Origin: Sulfitobacter sp. F26204
GTDB lineage: Bacteria > Pseudomonadota > Alphaproteobacteria > Rhodobacterales > Rhodobacteraceae
Assembly: GCF_026410305.1 (NCBI RefSeq)
Contig: NZ_JAPMLQ010000001.1
Location: 62,001-126,000 of the forward strand
DNA: 64,000 nt
Direction: 5' to 3'
Below, in pieces: positions 17,483-27,725 of the stretch. The notes under the pieces are model-generated. The model was not told the DNA's origin and made no database searches. It was given only the letters and a program-made list of their open reading frames with translations. The position numbers were made by a program, and so were the translations under genes. Numbering within the stretch: position 1 is the first letter of the stretch; each line of letters opens with the position of its first letter.

Positions 17483-18364
17483 TTGACGCTAATTCTGACC
17501 GTGCTGGAGATAGTAGCGCCTGTATTCCTTTTAGCGGGAATCGGCTTTGTCTGGGTGAAACTGGGGTTTGAATATCGGTTGCAGTTTGTCACCCGGTTGT
17601 CGATGACACTGGCCGTGCCCTGTCTGATCTTTACGGCATTGGTAAATACCACGCTAGATCCCGCCGCGTTGACGGCGCTGACCCTGGCCAGTCTGGTGGC
17701 CTATGCAGGTGTTACATTGATCGTTCTGGGATTGGTTTGGGTTTTGGGCATCAATCAGCGCACCTTTTCCGCGCCATTGATTTTTGGCAATACCGGTAAC
17801 CTCGGCCTGCCTTTGGCGTTGTTTGCTTTTGGTGAAATCGGCCTGGAATATGCTGTTGTGGTATTTGCCGTGATGGCGATTTTGTCGTTCACATTTGGTA
17901 TATGGCTGGTCGCAGGCGCCGGTTCATTCGGAAAGGTGCTGAAGGAACCTCTGGTCTGGGCGACCGTCCTGGGGGCGTTGTTTTTATGGCAGGGGTGGTC
18001 CTTGCCAGCTTTTGCCGACAACACGCTGCGCCTGATCGGACAGATGGCAATTCCATTGATGTTGATCACGTTGGGGGTGGCCGTGGCCCGCCTGTCGCCC
18101 AGCGGTATTGGCCGGGCAATTGTCCTGTCGGCGGTGAAACTGGTGATATGTGTCGGATGTGCGTGGTGGGCGGCGGATTATTTCGATCTGGAAAGAGCCG
18201 CCTTTGGCATCCTTGTTTTGCAGGTTGCGACGCCTGTTGCCGTCACCTCCTATATGTTGGCAGAGAAATACGGGGCCGATTCACAATCGGTTGCGGGGCT
18301 GGTTGTTGTCTCAACCCTGATGTCAATTGGTGCATTACCGCTGCTTTTGGCCATATTGCTGTGA
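17483..18364 (+). CDS. AEC-family transporter (auxin/malonate efflux carrier type)
   Basis: 293 residues if TTG 17483 is used. That start follows AGGA at 17470-17473 and gives MTLILTVLEIVAPVFLLAGI, the usual hydrophobic family N-terminus. The frame is open back to 17387, where an ATG would overlap hspQ. About ten membrane segments; NTGNLGLPLALFAFGEIGLE and a C-terminal QVATPVAVTSYMLAEKYG are typical of the family, whose known cargoes include malonate and auxin-like acids. The substrate is not deducible. Inner membrane. Confidence 0.85.
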   Translation: MTLILTVLEIVAPVFLLAGIGFVWVKLGFEYRLQFVTRLSMTLAVPCLIFTALVNTTLDPAALTALTLASLVAYAGVTLIVLGLVWVLGINQRTFSAPLIFGNTGNLGLPLALFAFGEIGLEYAVVVFAVMAILSFTFGIWLVAGAGSFGKVLKEPLVWATVLGALFLWQGWSLPAFADNTLRLIGQMAIPLMLITLGVAVARLSPSGIGRAIVLSAVKLVICVGCAWWAADYFDLERAAFGILVLQVATPVAVTSYMLAEKYGADSQSVAGLVVVSTLMSIGALPLLLAILL

Positions 18365-18437
18365 AAATTTTGATGTAACGACGGCGAAAAATCCGCTAAA
18401 GTGCCTAAAAACAAAATAAACGAAAAGCGAGTGGCAG

Positions 18438-19022
18438 ATGAGCAGAACCCTTCGCGCCTTGATATTTGTGATGTTGGTCGCGTCCTGCGGCGGTGGACAG
18501 ACGTCCGCACCGCGTGAATTGGACAACGCCTGCGCAATTCTCAGAGAGCGCCCACAATACCTCAAAGCATTCCGAAAAGTAGAGCGGAAATGGGGGGTCC
18601 CGATGCATGTAATGATGGCAACGATCCATCAGGAAAGCAAATTTGTCGCGGATGCACGGACCCCGTTCCGCTATGTCGCTGGCGTGATCCCTATGGGACG
18701 GCAATCCAGCGCCTTTGGCTACAGTCAGGCACTGGACGCGACCTGGGATGAATATCGCGCTGATCAGAACAGACGTTCAGCCAAGCGGGACCGCATCAAT
18801 GATGCGACCGATTTTATGGGTTGGTACATGAATCAGACCCGCGACCGGAATGGTGTCGCACTGAGCGATGCGCGCAACCAATATCTTGCCTATCACGAAG
18901 GGCACACAGGTTTCCGCAACCAGAGTTACAACAGTAAATCATGGTTGGTCGGTGTCTCCAGCAAGGTTGAGGCCCGTTCACAGATGTATCAAGGACAGCT
19001 CTCGGCTTGCCGGCTCAGATAG
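18438..19022 (+). CDS. Lytic transglycosylase-like lipoprotein (SLT domain)
   Basis: 194 residues. The N-terminal signal ends in lipobox LVASC with Cys17, so the mature protein should be lipid-anchored. The SLT-like core has ATIHQESKFV with candidate catalytic Glu66, then SSAFGYSQALDATWDEYR and a C-terminal AYHEGHTGFRNQSYN block. This group cleaves the glycan strand of peptidoglycan to 1,6-anhydro products in the periplasm. The gene is convergent with lolA with a three-base gap. The AAG-type ribosome site (gcgagtggcag) is ordinary. Confidence 0.85.
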   Translation: MSRTLRALIFVMLVASCGGGQTSAPRELDNACAILRERPQYLKAFRKVERKWGVPMHVMMATIHQESKFVADARTPFRYVAGVIPMGRQSSAFGYSQALDATWDEYRADQNRRSAKRDRINDATDFMGWYMNQTRDRNGVALSDARNQYLAYHEGHTGFRNQSYNSKSWLVGVSSKVEARSQMYQGQLSACRLR

Positions 19023-19025
19023 GTC

Positions 19026-19631
19026 TTAGCGATTCGCGGTACTGCCTGGACGACCCACATCAAACAGGGTGTTGGCCAGTGAGCCGCCTTTTTGCAGATC
19101 ACCCAATACCACGGTCGTCTGGCCGCCATTGCCATCGTTGATGACCCACTGGCGCAGCTCGACTGGGTTGCTTGTGAACTTGAGTTGAATGTTCCCGTAC
19201 TGCGGATTTTGCGGATCTTGCGCCGTGATCACCGTGGCGGTGCCGTCAAACAAATGGCCCGTTACCATGTTCGCCGCCCCGAGGTTCACATTGCGCGCCA
19301 GAATGATCGACAGCGGCGTGCGTGATAGCGGGTAACTTTCCGCTGGTTGGTTGGACTTCTTGTCAAAGATCACAACTGTATTGCTACCCGCGATTACCAG
19401 TGCACTTTCGGGTGGGTTATATTCAAACCGGACCTTTCCGGGGCGTTTGATGTAAATGGTGCCGGTGCTGATCGAACCATCATCATTGATCTGGGTAAAT
19501 TGACCTTTGGCGGTTTGCAGCTTGTTCAGGTATTGGGAAATTTCGCTCAGCGGCAACTTCTGCGCCGCTGCGGCCAATGGAAGTGCAAGAAACAGTGCGA
19601 TTGCAAGAAGCGCAGAAGAAATATAACGCAT
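19026..19631 (-). CDS. lolA: Outer-membrane lipoprotein carrier LolA family protein
   Basis: 201 residues from ATG 19631, which gives a clean signal peptide (MRYISSALLAIALFLALPLA, cleavage near AAAAQ). LolA carries lipoproteins across the periplasm from the LolCDE complex to the outer membrane. Family features: ISQYLNKLQTAKGQFTQI, then GTIYIKRPGKVRFEYNPP, and AGSNTVVIFDKKSNQ. In many Rhodobacterales lolA directly follows ftsK; here an unknown lysine-rich gene lies between them. The longer frame upstream of 19631 lacks protein character. Confidence 0.88.
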   Translation of the reverse strand: MRYISSALLAIALFLALPLAAAAQKLPLSEISQYLNKLQTAKGQFTQINDDGSISTGTIYIKRPGKVRFEYNPPESALVIAGSNTVVIFDKKSNQPAESYPLSRTPLSIILARNVNLGAANMVTGHLFDGTATVITAQDPQNPQYGNIQLKFTSNPVELRQWVINDGNGGQTTVVLGDLQKGGSLANTLFDVGRPGSTANR

Positions 19632-19763
19632 GATCGTTACCTTTGTGTTTTCATTAGCAAACACATAGGATGTCCCGCACTGATATGCGATAACAGCCTG
19701 CGGTTTTTCGCGCATGCGACCGAAATACCTTTCCTTGGGCTTACCCGCCGCCGTGTTTCCGGG

Positions 19764-20381
19764 TCAGGCAGCTTTCTTTAATCGCATCACATCTTTTCGC
19801 AGCTTGATCAGTTCCTTTTTGTCTTTCTTGATCTCTTTTTGCACCTTTTTCAGCAAGCGTTTGACCTTGAGCGCGGCATCATTCGCGCGGGTGATTTCTG
19901 TAATCCAGGAAAACATCGCCTGAAGCAAACGTTTGAAGGCATTCACGACAGAAAAGGCCGTTCCAATGACATCCAGATTGGACGCCAGATCATTGATCCA
20001 GCCATGAATTTCCTGGATCATCCGTACATATCGCGCAAAGAGTTTTTTCAATGTGCTGATGATCTTGTTGGGGTCTTTCGCTTTGGTGATCAGCGATATG
20101 ATCTTTCTACCATAGCGTAACCCCTGTTTCAGCGCATTGGGGATCTGCGCGACCAACTGGATGATGCGCTGTCCCACATCAATGACTTTGTTCACCGCGG
20201 CCTTGCCGACAATCGCAATCATCTTGGCTGCTTCTGCGATGAATTTGTTCAGGAACGACGTCAGGGTTCGCAGGATCGAGTTTACTTTCTTGAATACTGT
20301 TTTCCATAGGTAATGCAGCTTTGTCTGGTACTTTTGCGTGGCTTCCAGATACCGTTGGGTCGGGTCGTTTTCTTGTGGCAT
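19764..20381 (-). CDS. Unknown lysine-rich helical protein between ftsK and lolA
   Basis: 205 residues from ATG 20381, chosen because AGGAA lies about nine bases upstream; ATG 20399 has no such site. I do not recognise the family. The protein is almost entirely predicted-helical by eye, strongly basic, has no cysteine, no signal peptide and no motif of an enzyme. The middle has amphipathic stretches (KFIAEAAKMIAIVGKAAVNK, QRIIQLVAQIPNALKQG). The last 40 residues are a heptad-like lysine/leucine coil (KRLLKKVQKEIKKDKKELIK). It could bind nucleic acid or membranes. Its separation from ftsK by a terminator suggests its own promoter. Confidence 0.65.
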   Translation of the reverse strand: MPQENDPTQRYLEATQKYQTKLHYLWKTVFKKVNSILRTLTSFLNKFIAEAAKMIAIVGKAAVNKVIDVGQRIIQLVAQIPNALKQGLRYGRKIISLITKAKDPNKIISTLKKLFARYVRMIQEIHGWINDLASNLDVIGTAFSVVNAFKRLLQAMFSWITEITRANDAALKVKRLLKKVQKEIKKDKKELIKLRKDVMRLKKAA

Positions 20382-20610
20382 GACAAGGGTTCCTTTCATG
20401 AACGCTATCGGCCAAAGCCAACTATCATCCGCATCAGAAGGATTTGTCAGGGATGCGTAAAATCGCTTGGCCGTCTGAAAAATGGTTGAATAAAAAAATC
20501 GACTCTGCCCGCAAAATAGGCGGGTGCCCTCACGCTAGTGTAATTTGGGTGGTTCCGTCCAGAGTTTTGAAAAACGCTATCTAGAACGTGGGTGACGCAC
20601 AGCCAATAAA

Positions 20611-20644
20611 AAACACCGCCAGGAGGGAGAACCCGGCGGTGTTT
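20611..20644 (-). terminator. Rho-independent terminator after ftsK
   Basis: On the minus strand a 10-bp perfect stem (AAACACCGCC with GGCGGTGTTT) is followed by TTTTTT, 32 bases after the ftsK stop. The remaining space to 20382 holds no supported gene; a 43-codon plus-strand frame at 20453-20584 has a mediocre ribosome site. Confidence 0.88.
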
Positions 20645-20676
20645 AGTACAATCAGCAGAGATTTTGGAGGTAAGCC

Positions 20677-23562
20677 TTAGCTCTGCTGTTCGGGCACAAG
20701 TATTTCGCGTTTTCCCACGTGGTTGGCCGGAGAGACGAGGCCTTGATCCTCCATCTGTTCCACCAATCGCGCGGCTTTGTTATATCCGATGGCCAGTTTG
20801 CGCTGGATGTAGGAAGTTGAACATTTTCTGTCCTTAATGACGATGGCGACTGCCGTGTCATACAATGCGTCCTCTCCATCGGTATTGCCACCCAGACCGA
20901 GGACAGCGTCGATATTGGCCTCATTGCCCTCGGGGGGGCCTTCGACGACACCGCTCACATAGTCGGGTTCACCGAATTGTTTGAGGTGGTTGACGATTTC
21001 CTCAACTTCTTCATCGCTTACGAAGGGGCCGTGACAACGGGTAATCTTGGCACCACCCGCCATATAAAGCATGTCGCCCATGCCCAGAAGTTGCTCTGCG
21101 CCCATCTCGCCCAGAATCGTACGGCTGTCGATTTTCGATGTGACCTGAAACGAGATCCGCGTGGGAAAGTTCGCCTTGATCGTACCGGTGATCACATCCA
21201 CAGAGGGGCGTTGTGTCGCCATGATCAAGTGAATACCCGATGCACGCGCCATCTGCGCCAGACGTTGAATACAGGCTTCAATTTCTTTACCCGCAACCAT
21301 CATCAGGTCGGCCATTTCATCAACGATCACGACGATGTATGGTAAAGTTTCCGGTGTATTCTCTTCCGTTTCAAAGATCGGTTCGCCGGTATCTTCGTCA
21401 AATCCGGTTTGTACGGTGCGGCTGAACATCTCGCCTTTTGCCAGCGCGTCACGCACACGGCCATTGTAACCTTCGATATTGCGCACGCCCATTTTGGACA
21501 TCTTGCGATAACGTTCTTCCATCTCGCCGACGGTCCATTTGAGCGCGACCACCGCCTTTTTCGGATCGGTGACAACGGGCGACAGGAGATGTGGAATGCC
21601 GTCATATACTGACAGTTCCAGCATCTTGGGGTCGATCATGATCAGGCGGCATTCCTCTGGTGTCAGCTTGTAAAGCAATGACAGGATCATCGTGTTGATC
21701 GCCACGGATTTACCCGACCCCGTCGTACCTGCAATCAACAGATGCGGCATCTTTGCAAGGTTGGCGACCACGGGATCGCCACCAATGTCTTTGCCCAGAG
21801 CCAGCGGCAAGCGCATGTTGCTGTCGCCAAAGTCACGGGCCGACAGAATTTCGCGCAGCACGACCTTTTCGCGGTTTTCGTTGGGCAGTTCGATGCCAAT
21901 GACCGACCGGCCTGGTACGGTGGAAACACGTGCAGACAAGGCGGCCATCGACCGGGCGATATCATCAGCCAGGCCGATCACGCGGCTGGCCTTGAGACCC
22001 GGCGCAGGTTCAAGTTCATACATGGTCACAACCGGACCTGGGCGCACGGCGACGATTTCGCCCTTGACCCCATAGTCATCGAGGACCGATTCCAGCATCC
22101 GCGCATTTTCTTCCAGCGCCTCGTCCGACAGATGAAGACGCGGCACGTCCTCTGCACTTTCCAAAAGATTCAAAGGTGGCAATTCAAATCCAGGGTGCGT
22201 GTCCTCGAAACTCAGTACTGGTTGCGCTTCGGCCTGCGCCTGCTTGGACGGCTGCACGGGTTTGCGGATCGGTTGCTGCACAACCTTGCGCGGCTCGGCG
22301 ACCGGAATCGGGGCGATTTCCGGTTCGGGCGCTTGTTGCAAGGGCAAGACTGCCTCTGGCATTTGGGCCGCGGGGCTTGGGGCGACCGGAATCGGGGTGG
22401 ACGGGGCGGTATTGATGGTCAGCTGCGGCTCAGATCGAACAGATGCGGTCAACGGTGGTTCAGGCGGCAGTTGCCGGCGCGGCGTGGTATCCAGCAACAG
22501 CGCATCAGGGCCGCGGCCGCGCCCTTTGGTCAGAGGCGCGGTTGTGTGCGTATGCACCGCCGTAGCACTTCGCACACGATTCTTGATTACATCGGCGATT
22601 TTGGTCTTGATCCGCTCTTCGCCGGGTGCTTCGTCAACCACGGCGCTGCTGTAGGTCTCAACCAGTTCCGGCTCGGGCATCGGATCAGGGCGTTTGATCA
22701 AACCGGGCACACGCGCCAACAGACCCGTTTTCGGTTCAACGTCTGGCTCTACAAACATCGGTTCTGATGGCATTTCAGGTGCCCTCGGGGCGTTAAACAC
22801 TGGCTGGCTGGCCTGCCATGCGGCGTTTTCCTCTGCTTCAATCCGGCGTTGCGCGCGACGTTCCGCTTGCCGTGCCTGAAGCGATTGCGCTGCCTGCACC
22901 GCATTGCTGGCACCACGGCCGATCACGGTCATGAACATTGCATAAGCCATGATGACACCCACGACCAGAAACCGCGCAAGCCGTTGCAATTCGACTTTGG
23001 TAAAGCCCAGGACAAACGCCCCCAGTACAAGAATCGCAACACCCATCAGAAGCGACATCAGCTTGACCGTAAAGGACGAACCAATCGGCAGGATCGTCAG
23101 GATCGCCCCCATTACAGTGTCGCCGAACAAGCCCCCCAACCCAAAGCTGTGGGTTTGCAACCATTCTGAACCCGGTGCCAGAGTCGCCGCATAAATCGCT
23201 CCCAACGCCACGGCAATCGGGGCAAAGATCAGACGGCCCATTGCACGCTCCTGCCCCCAGTGCAGCGCAAAACGCGCGCCCCAGAACAACAGCACAATCG
23301 CCACGCCCCATGCGCCCCAGCCTACAATCATGAACAGGGGTGCTGCAATCGACGCACCCATGCGCCCCATCCAGTTTTGAACCGGCGCATCTGTGGATAC
23401 CATCCAGTTGGGATCATCGGGCGTATAGCTCGCGATCATCATCGCCGACATCACGCCGAGCAGGATAAGCATCAGGCCCAGCAATTCCTTGCCGCGCTTT
23501 TCGATGGCTTCCGCCATGTTGCTGTCCAGCAGGGGGTCGCGTCCGCGTGTCTGATATGCCAT
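20677..23562 (-). CDS. ftsK: DNA translocase FtsK
   Basis: 961 residues. Pumps DNA at the division septum during chromosome separation. N-terminal domain with four or more membrane segments (about 25-215), then a Pro/Ala/Glu-rich linker (about 230-450), then the alpha-beta motor with Walker [12 protein letters not shown] (about 611-620) and Walker [14 protein letters not shown]. The C-terminal winged-helix gamma domain ([20 protein letters not shown]) reads KOPS sites. The linker is shorter than in E. coli FtsK, as in other alphaproteobacteria. It follows the aminotransferase by 17 bases and ends at a clear terminator. Confidence 0.96.
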   Translation of the reverse strand: MAYQTRGRDPLLDSNMAEAIEKRGKELLGLMLILLGVMSAMMIASYTPDDPNWMVSTDAPVQNWMGRMGASIAAPLFMIVGWGAWGVAIVLLFWGARFALHWGQERAMGRLIFAPIAVALGAIYAATLAPGSEWLQTHSFGLGGLFGDTVMGAILTILPIGSSFTVKLMSLLMGVAILVLGAFVLGFTKVELQRLARFLVVGVIMAYAMFMTVIGRGASNAVQAAQSLQARQAERRAQRRIEAEENAAWQASQPVFNAPRAPEMPSEPMFVEPDVEPKTGLLARVPGLIKRPDPMPEPELVETYSSAVVDEAPGEERIKTKIADVIKNRVRSATAVHTHTTAPLTKGRGRGPDALLLDTTPRRQLPPEPPLTASVRSEPQLTINTAPSTPIPVAPSPAAQMPEAVLPLQQAPEPEIAPIPVAEPRKVVQQPIRKPVQPSKQAQAEAQPVLSFEDTHPGFELPPLNLLESAEDVPRLHLSDEALEENARMLESVLDDYGVKGEIVAVRPGPVVTMYELEPAPGLKASRVIGLADDIARSMAALSARVSTVPGRSVIGIELPNENREKVVLREILSARDFGDSNMRLPLALGKDIGGDPVVANLAKMPHLLIAGTTGSGKSVAINTMILSLLYKLTPEECRLIMIDPKMLELSVYDGIPHLLSPVVTDPKKAVVALKWTVGEMEERYRKMSKMGVRNIEGYNGRVRDALAKGEMFSRTVQTGFDEDTGEPIFETEENTPETLPYIVVIVDEMADLMMVAGKEIEACIQRLAQMARASGIHLIMATQRPSVDVITGTIKANFPTRISFQVTSKIDSRTILGEMGAEQLLGMGDMLYMAGGAKITRCHGPFVSDEEVEEIVNHLKQFGEPDYVSGVVEGPPEGNEANIDAVLGLGGNTDGEDALYDTAVAIVIKDRKCSTSYIQRKLAIGYNKAARLVEQMEDQGLVSPANHVGKREILVPEQQS

Positions 23563-23579
23563 TGCTTTCGTCCCTCGTT

Positions 23580-24764
23580 CTATGTCGGATAGAGACAGTC
23601 GCGGATCAGTTCCAATCCGCGCGTGGTCTCATCCTTGGGGGCCACAAGGGCCACCCGAATATACTTGTTACCGGGGTTCGTCCCGTTTGTATCCTGCGCC
23701 AGATAACCGCCTGGCAGAACTTTGACCCCTGTCTCGCGCCATAGTTTGACGGCGGCTTCCTCGTCGTTCTCAACCGGTAGCCAAAGGAAAAATCCGGCCT
23801 CCGGACTAACGTATCCGGGAATATTGCCGAAAATGCGGTCGGCAATGTCGAATTTTTCCTGATACAGGGCGCGGCTATCTTCAACATGCGCCTCGTCGTC
23901 CCAGACCGCTGCTGCCGCCTGTTGTAACGGCAGTGGAAGCGGTGCACCGGCATAGTTGCGCAGCTCTTTGATTTTCCTCATTGTCTCCGCCCCCGACGCG
24001 ACAAAACCGGACCTCAGACCCGGAAGGTTCGACCGTTTGCTGAGGGAATGGAAAATCACGATACGGTTGCGATCTGTGCCCAGTTCTTCGGCAACCTGCA
24101 TGGCACCAACAGGAGGTGTTTCGCGATAGATTTCGGAATAGCATTCATCAGCGAAAATCTTGAAATCATATCTTTCGGCCAGATTGATCAAGGCAGTCCA
24201 ATAGGCACGATCCGCAACTGCGCCCTGCGGATTGGCAGGTGAACAGATGTAAGCCGCAGTGGTGCGCCGCAACACGTCTTCGGATACACCATGAAAATCG
24301 GGCAAATGGCCCGTATCGCTGGTGGCATTCACCATCACCGGCTCCGAAGCACCAGAAATCGCAGCGATCATATAGACCTGATAGAAGGGATTCGGCATTA
24401 GAATTGCGGGCTTTTCGCCTTTTTTGGTTTCGGGGCAAACCGCAATGACGGCGTTATACAACCCTTCGCGGGTACCGTTGAGCGCCATCACTTCAGTCTC
24501 GGCGCTCATCTCGACGCCATAGCGCCGTTTGATCCAGCCTGCGATTGCTGACTTCAATTCGGGCGAACCATCGTTGGGCGGATAGCTGTTAAATCCAGCG
24601 GCATTTTTGCTGATGACGTCAGTCACCCAAGCCGGAAACGCATGTTTCGGCTCGCCTATGGTCATCTGGATCAGTGGTCCACCGCCCTCGTGCACGTCCA
24701 ATAGGGCGCGCAGGCGCGGCCAAGCATGAGCCGGAAGGTTCGAAAACCGCTCTGGGTACAACAT
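23580..24764 (-). CDS. dapC: Class I/II aminotransferase, DapC-like
   Basis: 394 residues, fold-type I PLP enzyme. PLP lysine Lys243 in [15 protein letters not shown], with Asp206 in [12 protein letters not shown] holding the pyridine nitrogen. The N-terminus [20 protein letters not shown] and the length match succinyldiaminopimelate aminotransferases (DapC) of alphaproteobacteria, which act in the lysine and peptidoglycan pathway. Other class I aminotransferases cannot be fully excluded. It is transcribed with ftsK downstream and sits after the amidase gene, separated by 118 bases. Confidence 0.82.
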   Translation of the reverse strand: MLYPERFSNLPAHAWPRLRALLDVHEGGGPLIQMTIGEPKHAFPAWVTDVISKNAAGFNSYPPNDGSPELKSAIAGWIKRRYGVEMSAETEVMALNGTREGLYNAVIAVCPETKKGEKPAILMPNPFYQVYMIAAISGASEPVMVNATSDTGHLPDFHGVSEDVLRRTTAAYICSPANPQGAVADRAYWTALINLAERYDFKIFADECYSEIYRETPPVGAMQVAEELGTDRNRIVIFHSLSKRSNLPGLRSGFVASGAETMRKIKELRNYAGAPLPLPLQQAAAAVWDDEAHVEDSRALYQEKFDIADRIFGNIPGYVSPEAGFFLWLPVENDEEAAVKLWRETGVKVLPGGYLAQDTNGTNPGNKYIRVALVAPKDETTRGLELIRDCLYPT

Positions 24765-24882
24765 CTAAAACTGCCTCGGATCGGGATCATTAGCGCCCCG
24801 TTTGTTCCAAAGTACCCAAGGCAGGAGTCCCCGTCCAGAAAAACTGTTAACCAGACAGGGCGTTGTGGCATTTAGGCCAAAG

Positions 24883-26211
24883 TCATTGCAGCGCCTCTTC
24901 AACAGCAGCGCCGAGTCTCAACAGCATCTCTTCCATATTTGGTGGGCAAGATAACATCAGACCACAAGAGGGCGTGTCTGTGGGCAGGGTCAACGCGCAA
25001 ACTCCCATCAAATTCCCGATCCGCGTATTGCGCAGCCCCAACAAATTTTCGTTGAGGTAGTAATCATGATCTGCGTCGAGCCGGGCCAGTTCGGGCGGGA
25101 GATTTGGTGCGGTGGGCGTTACGACCGCATCATAACCGGCAAGTGCCGCATCATATCCGGCACGTAAACCATCCAGTTTGGCACAGGCGGCAACATAGTC
25201 CGGGCCGGAATGTCCTGCGCCCAGACGAAACCGCAACAGGATCTCGCGATACATCGCATCCGGATTGGCCTCAATTACATCGCGCCATAGACCATAAGCC
25301 TCGGTAGTGAATAGGCATCCGGCAAGATCCATGGCCTCTATCACTTCCGGTACCTCGATTTCATCAATCACAACACCCGCATCACGCAGTTTCACAAGTG
25401 CGGCCTCAAAAGCCTTGAGTGGGGCGTCGCGTACATTTTCCATTGCGACGGTGTTCAACACAGCAAAACGCCGCCCTTCCAACCCTGAGTGGCGCAGATC
25501 GGGGGCGATGGTCCCCTCTAGTGCTGCCAACAGGAGACCAGCGTCTTCGACGGAACGGCAAATCGGGCCGATCGTGTCGAATTTCATGGCCAGCGGCACA
25601 ACCCCCTCGAGCGTCAAACGGCCAGAAGTGGTTTTCAACCCTACCAGATCGTTCCACGCTGCAGGAATGCGCACCGATCCGCCCGTGTCCGACCCGATAC
25701 CGGCCGCGGCCAGGCCAAATGCAACGGAGGCCGCAGCACCTGAGGATGAGCCACCTGAAACCGCGTCCAGGTCATTCACGCATGGGGGGGTTGCCGTACT
25801 GGGGTTATGGCCCAAACCGGAAAATGCGAGCTCGCTCATATGGGTTTTTCCCAGACAGACAAGCCCAGCAGCGGTAGCATTGGCCAGCACCACCGCGTCG
25901 CGGTCGGGCACACGACCCTGAAGCAACTTGGACCCTGCTTCGGTACCTGCTCCCGCTGTATCGAACAAGTCTTTCCAAGAGATCGGCACGCCATCCAGCA
26001 AAGACAAACGGTGCCCCGTTGCGGCGCGTTCGGCGGCGGCGGCGGCTTCCGACAACGCCCGCTCATCGGTGATGCGTGCATAAATACGGTCGCGCAGGGG
26101 ATGGGCGTCAATCGCATCCAGGTAGGTTTGGGCCAAGGCAACCGGGTCAATCTCACCCGCTCCGATCCCGCGCCCCAAATTCGCTGCGGTCATCGTCAAC
26201 CAGTCCTGCAT
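24883..26211 (-). CDS. Amidase (amidase-signature family)
   Basis: 442 residues from ATG 26211. The Ser-cisSer-Lys triad is intact: Lys80 in PISWKDLFD, Ser155 in SGGSSSGAA and Ser179 in GSDTGGSVRIPA. Spacing between the two serines is 24, as in the family. Hydrolyses an amide bond; the substrate is not predictable, and it is not clearly GatA because GatB/GatC are absent here and the C-terminal half is more like catabolic amidases. Divergent from the UbiH-like gene, with only 94 bases between the chosen starts. Confidence 0.88.
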   Translation of the reverse strand: MQDWLTMTAANLGRGIGAGEIDPVALAQTYLDAIDAHPLRDRIYARITDERALSEAAAAAERAATGHRLSLLDGVPISWKDLFDTAGAGTEAGSKLLQGRVPDRDAVVLANATAAGLVCLGKTHMSELAFSGLGHNPSTATPPCVNDLDAVSGGSSSGAAASVAFGLAAAGIGSDTGGSVRIPAAWNDLVGLKTTSGRLTLEGVVPLAMKFDTIGPICRSVEDAGLLLAALEGTIAPDLRHSGLEGRRFAVLNTVAMENVRDAPLKAFEAALVKLRDAGVVIDEIEVPEVIEAMDLAGCLFTTEAYGLWRDVIEANPDAMYREILLRFRLGAGHSGPDYVAACAKLDGLRAGYDAALAGYDAVVTPTAPNLPPELARLDADHDYYLNENLLGLRNTRIGNLMGVCALTLPTDTPSCGLMLSCPPNMEEMLLRLGAAVEEALQ

Positions 26212-26305
26212 GGCACAATCCTTTTTGATTTCATCTCTTGCCGAACAAAGGGTAGCGGCGCTTGTACGCATGGACAATCCCCGCCCCGCCACCATATTGG
26301 GCGGT

Positions 26306-27532
26306 ATGGATGATAATACAGATATCGCGATTGTCGGTGGCGGGCTGAATGGTTCGGCACTTGCCCTCGCCCTTGCCCAAACCGGACATCAGGTCACCCT
26401 GATAGATGCGCAATCTGCAGTGACACTGCAAGACCCCACATTTGACGGGCGTTCCTATGCTTTGGCGCTCACGTCGGCGCGTCTGCTTGACGGTATTGGC
26501 ATATGGTCTGACCTGACCGATCACGCCCAACCCATGTTGGAAATCAAGGTTACGGATGGACGGGCCGGAGAAGGGCCCTCGCCCATGTTCATGCACTTTG
26601 ATTATGCCGAAATCGAAGAAGGTCCGATGGGATACATGGTTGAAGACCGTCATTTGCGGCGCGTCTTGCTGGAGGCGGTCCATAGGCACGATAAAATCAC
26701 CTTGCTGGATGACGAAACCGTTGTGACACAGGACGTGGGCGCAGGGCATATTACCCTGACGCTGGCAACGGGCAAAAAGATCACGGCGAAATTGGCGGTG
26801 GGTGCCGACGGGCGCAATACCGGCACTGGCGAAAGGGCGGGAATCAAACGGGTGGCCTGGCCTTATGGCCAGACGGCGCTGGTTTGTGCAATCGAACATG
26901 AACGTCCGCACAACGGTGTGGCCCATCAGTTCTTCATGCCGTCCGGACCCTTGGCAATCTTGCCCCTGACGCAGAACCGTTCCTCAATTGTCTGGAGCGA
27001 GACAACAGCCCATGCCAAAGCCATCCAGGATCTGGACGACAATTCCTATATCGATGTGCTGCGGCCGCGCTTCGGCAGTTTTCTGGGCGATGTGAAACTG
27101 GCGGGTGCGCGTTTTACCTATCCTTTGGGTCTGTCCCTGGCACATAACATGATCGCATCACGCCTTGCATTGGTCGGAGACGCCGCGCATGGCGTGCACC
27201 CTATTGCGGGTCAGGGGTTAAACGCCGGCCTGCGCGATATTGCGGCTCTTGCCGATGTTATTGCAGATGCCGCCCGACGCGGGGAAGACATCGGATCAGA
27301 CGCAGTATTGGCCCGGTACCAGGAATGGCGCCGCTTTGACAACACCACGCTCGCCCTTGCCACGGACAGCTTTAACAGGTTGTTTTCCAACGATAACCCA
27401 CTGGCACGCGTGGCGCGCGACCTGGGCATGGCAGCGATCAACGCCTTGCCGGGGCTGCGGCGCGGATTCATACGCGAAGCGGCCGGATTGACCGGCGCAT
27501 TGCCACGATTGATGCAGGGCAAGCCGCTTTAG
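26306..27532 (+). CDS. UbiH/COQ6-family FAD-dependent hydroxylase
   Basis: 408 residues from ATG 26306 (MDDNTDIAIVGGGLNG); an earlier in-frame ATG at 26270 is less likely. Features of flavin aromatic hydroxylases: GGGLNGSALALAL, the DG motif AKLAVGADGRNTGT, and GDAAHGVHPIAGQGLNAGLRD. Ubiquinone-ring hydroxylases of this type (UbiH, UbiF, UbiI, UbiL) act in aerobic coenzyme Q synthesis at the membrane. Which ring position it modifies cannot be told by eye. Convergent with the Trm112-like gene, seven bases apart. Confidence 0.87.
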   Translation: MDDNTDIAIVGGGLNGSALALALAQTGHQVTLIDAQSAVTLQDPTFDGRSYALALTSARLLDGIGIWSDLTDHAQPMLEIKVTDGRAGEGPSPMFMHFDYAEIEEGPMGYMVEDRHLRRVLLEAVHRHDKITLLDDETVVTQDVGAGHITLTLATGKKITAKLAVGADGRNTGTGERAGIKRVAWPYGQTALVCAIEHERPHNGVAHQFFMPSGPLAILPLTQNRSSIVWSETTAHAKAIQDLDDNSYIDVLRPRFGSFLGDVKLAGARFTYPLGLSLAHNMIASRLALVGDAAHGVHPIAGQGLNAGLRDIAALADVIADAARRGEDIGSDAVLARYQEWRRFDNTTLALATDSFNRLFSNDNPLARVARDLGMAAINALPGLRRGFIREAAGLTGALPRLMQGKPL

Positions 27533-27539
27533 CACCCCT

Positions 27540-27725
27540 TCAGTCGAGTATGCGTGCCTCGTCAATCAGCATCACGGGGATGCCATTGCGGATCGGATAG
27601 GCAAGTCCGGCGGTTTTTGACACCAGTTCCTGTCGTTCGGCATCATAGCTGAGGGTGCTTTGGCTGCGCGGGCAAATCAACGCTTCCAGCATACGCCGAT
27701 CAAACTGCATCACCGTGTCGTTCAT
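27540..27725 (-). CDS. Trm112-family small protein
   Basis: 61 residues. Matches bacterial Trm112-like (YcaR/UPF0434) proteins: [17 protein letters not shown], then [20 protein letters not shown]. The usual pair of zinc cysteines is incomplete: only one cysteine (in LICPRS) is present, as in many bacterial members. Trm112 partners activate methyltransferases in eukaryotes and archaea; the bacterial role is largely open. Its ATG overlaps the LON-domain stop by four bases (27722-27725), so the two are coupled. Confidence 0.88.
   Translation of the reverse strand: MNDTVMQFDRRMLEALICPRSQSTLSYDAERQELVSKTAGLAYPIRNGIPVMLIDEARILD

Noticed and set aside
17398..17652. N-terminal extension of HspQ
   Set aside because: HspQ proteins begin with MLRTRAKYHLG; the upstream part overlaps the AEC transporter on the other strand.
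20453..20584. 43-codon plus-strand frame upstream of the ftsK terminator
   Set aside because: AAGGA is ten bases upstream, but the product is not recognisable and it runs into the region before a minus-strand terminator. Kept only as a weak possibility.
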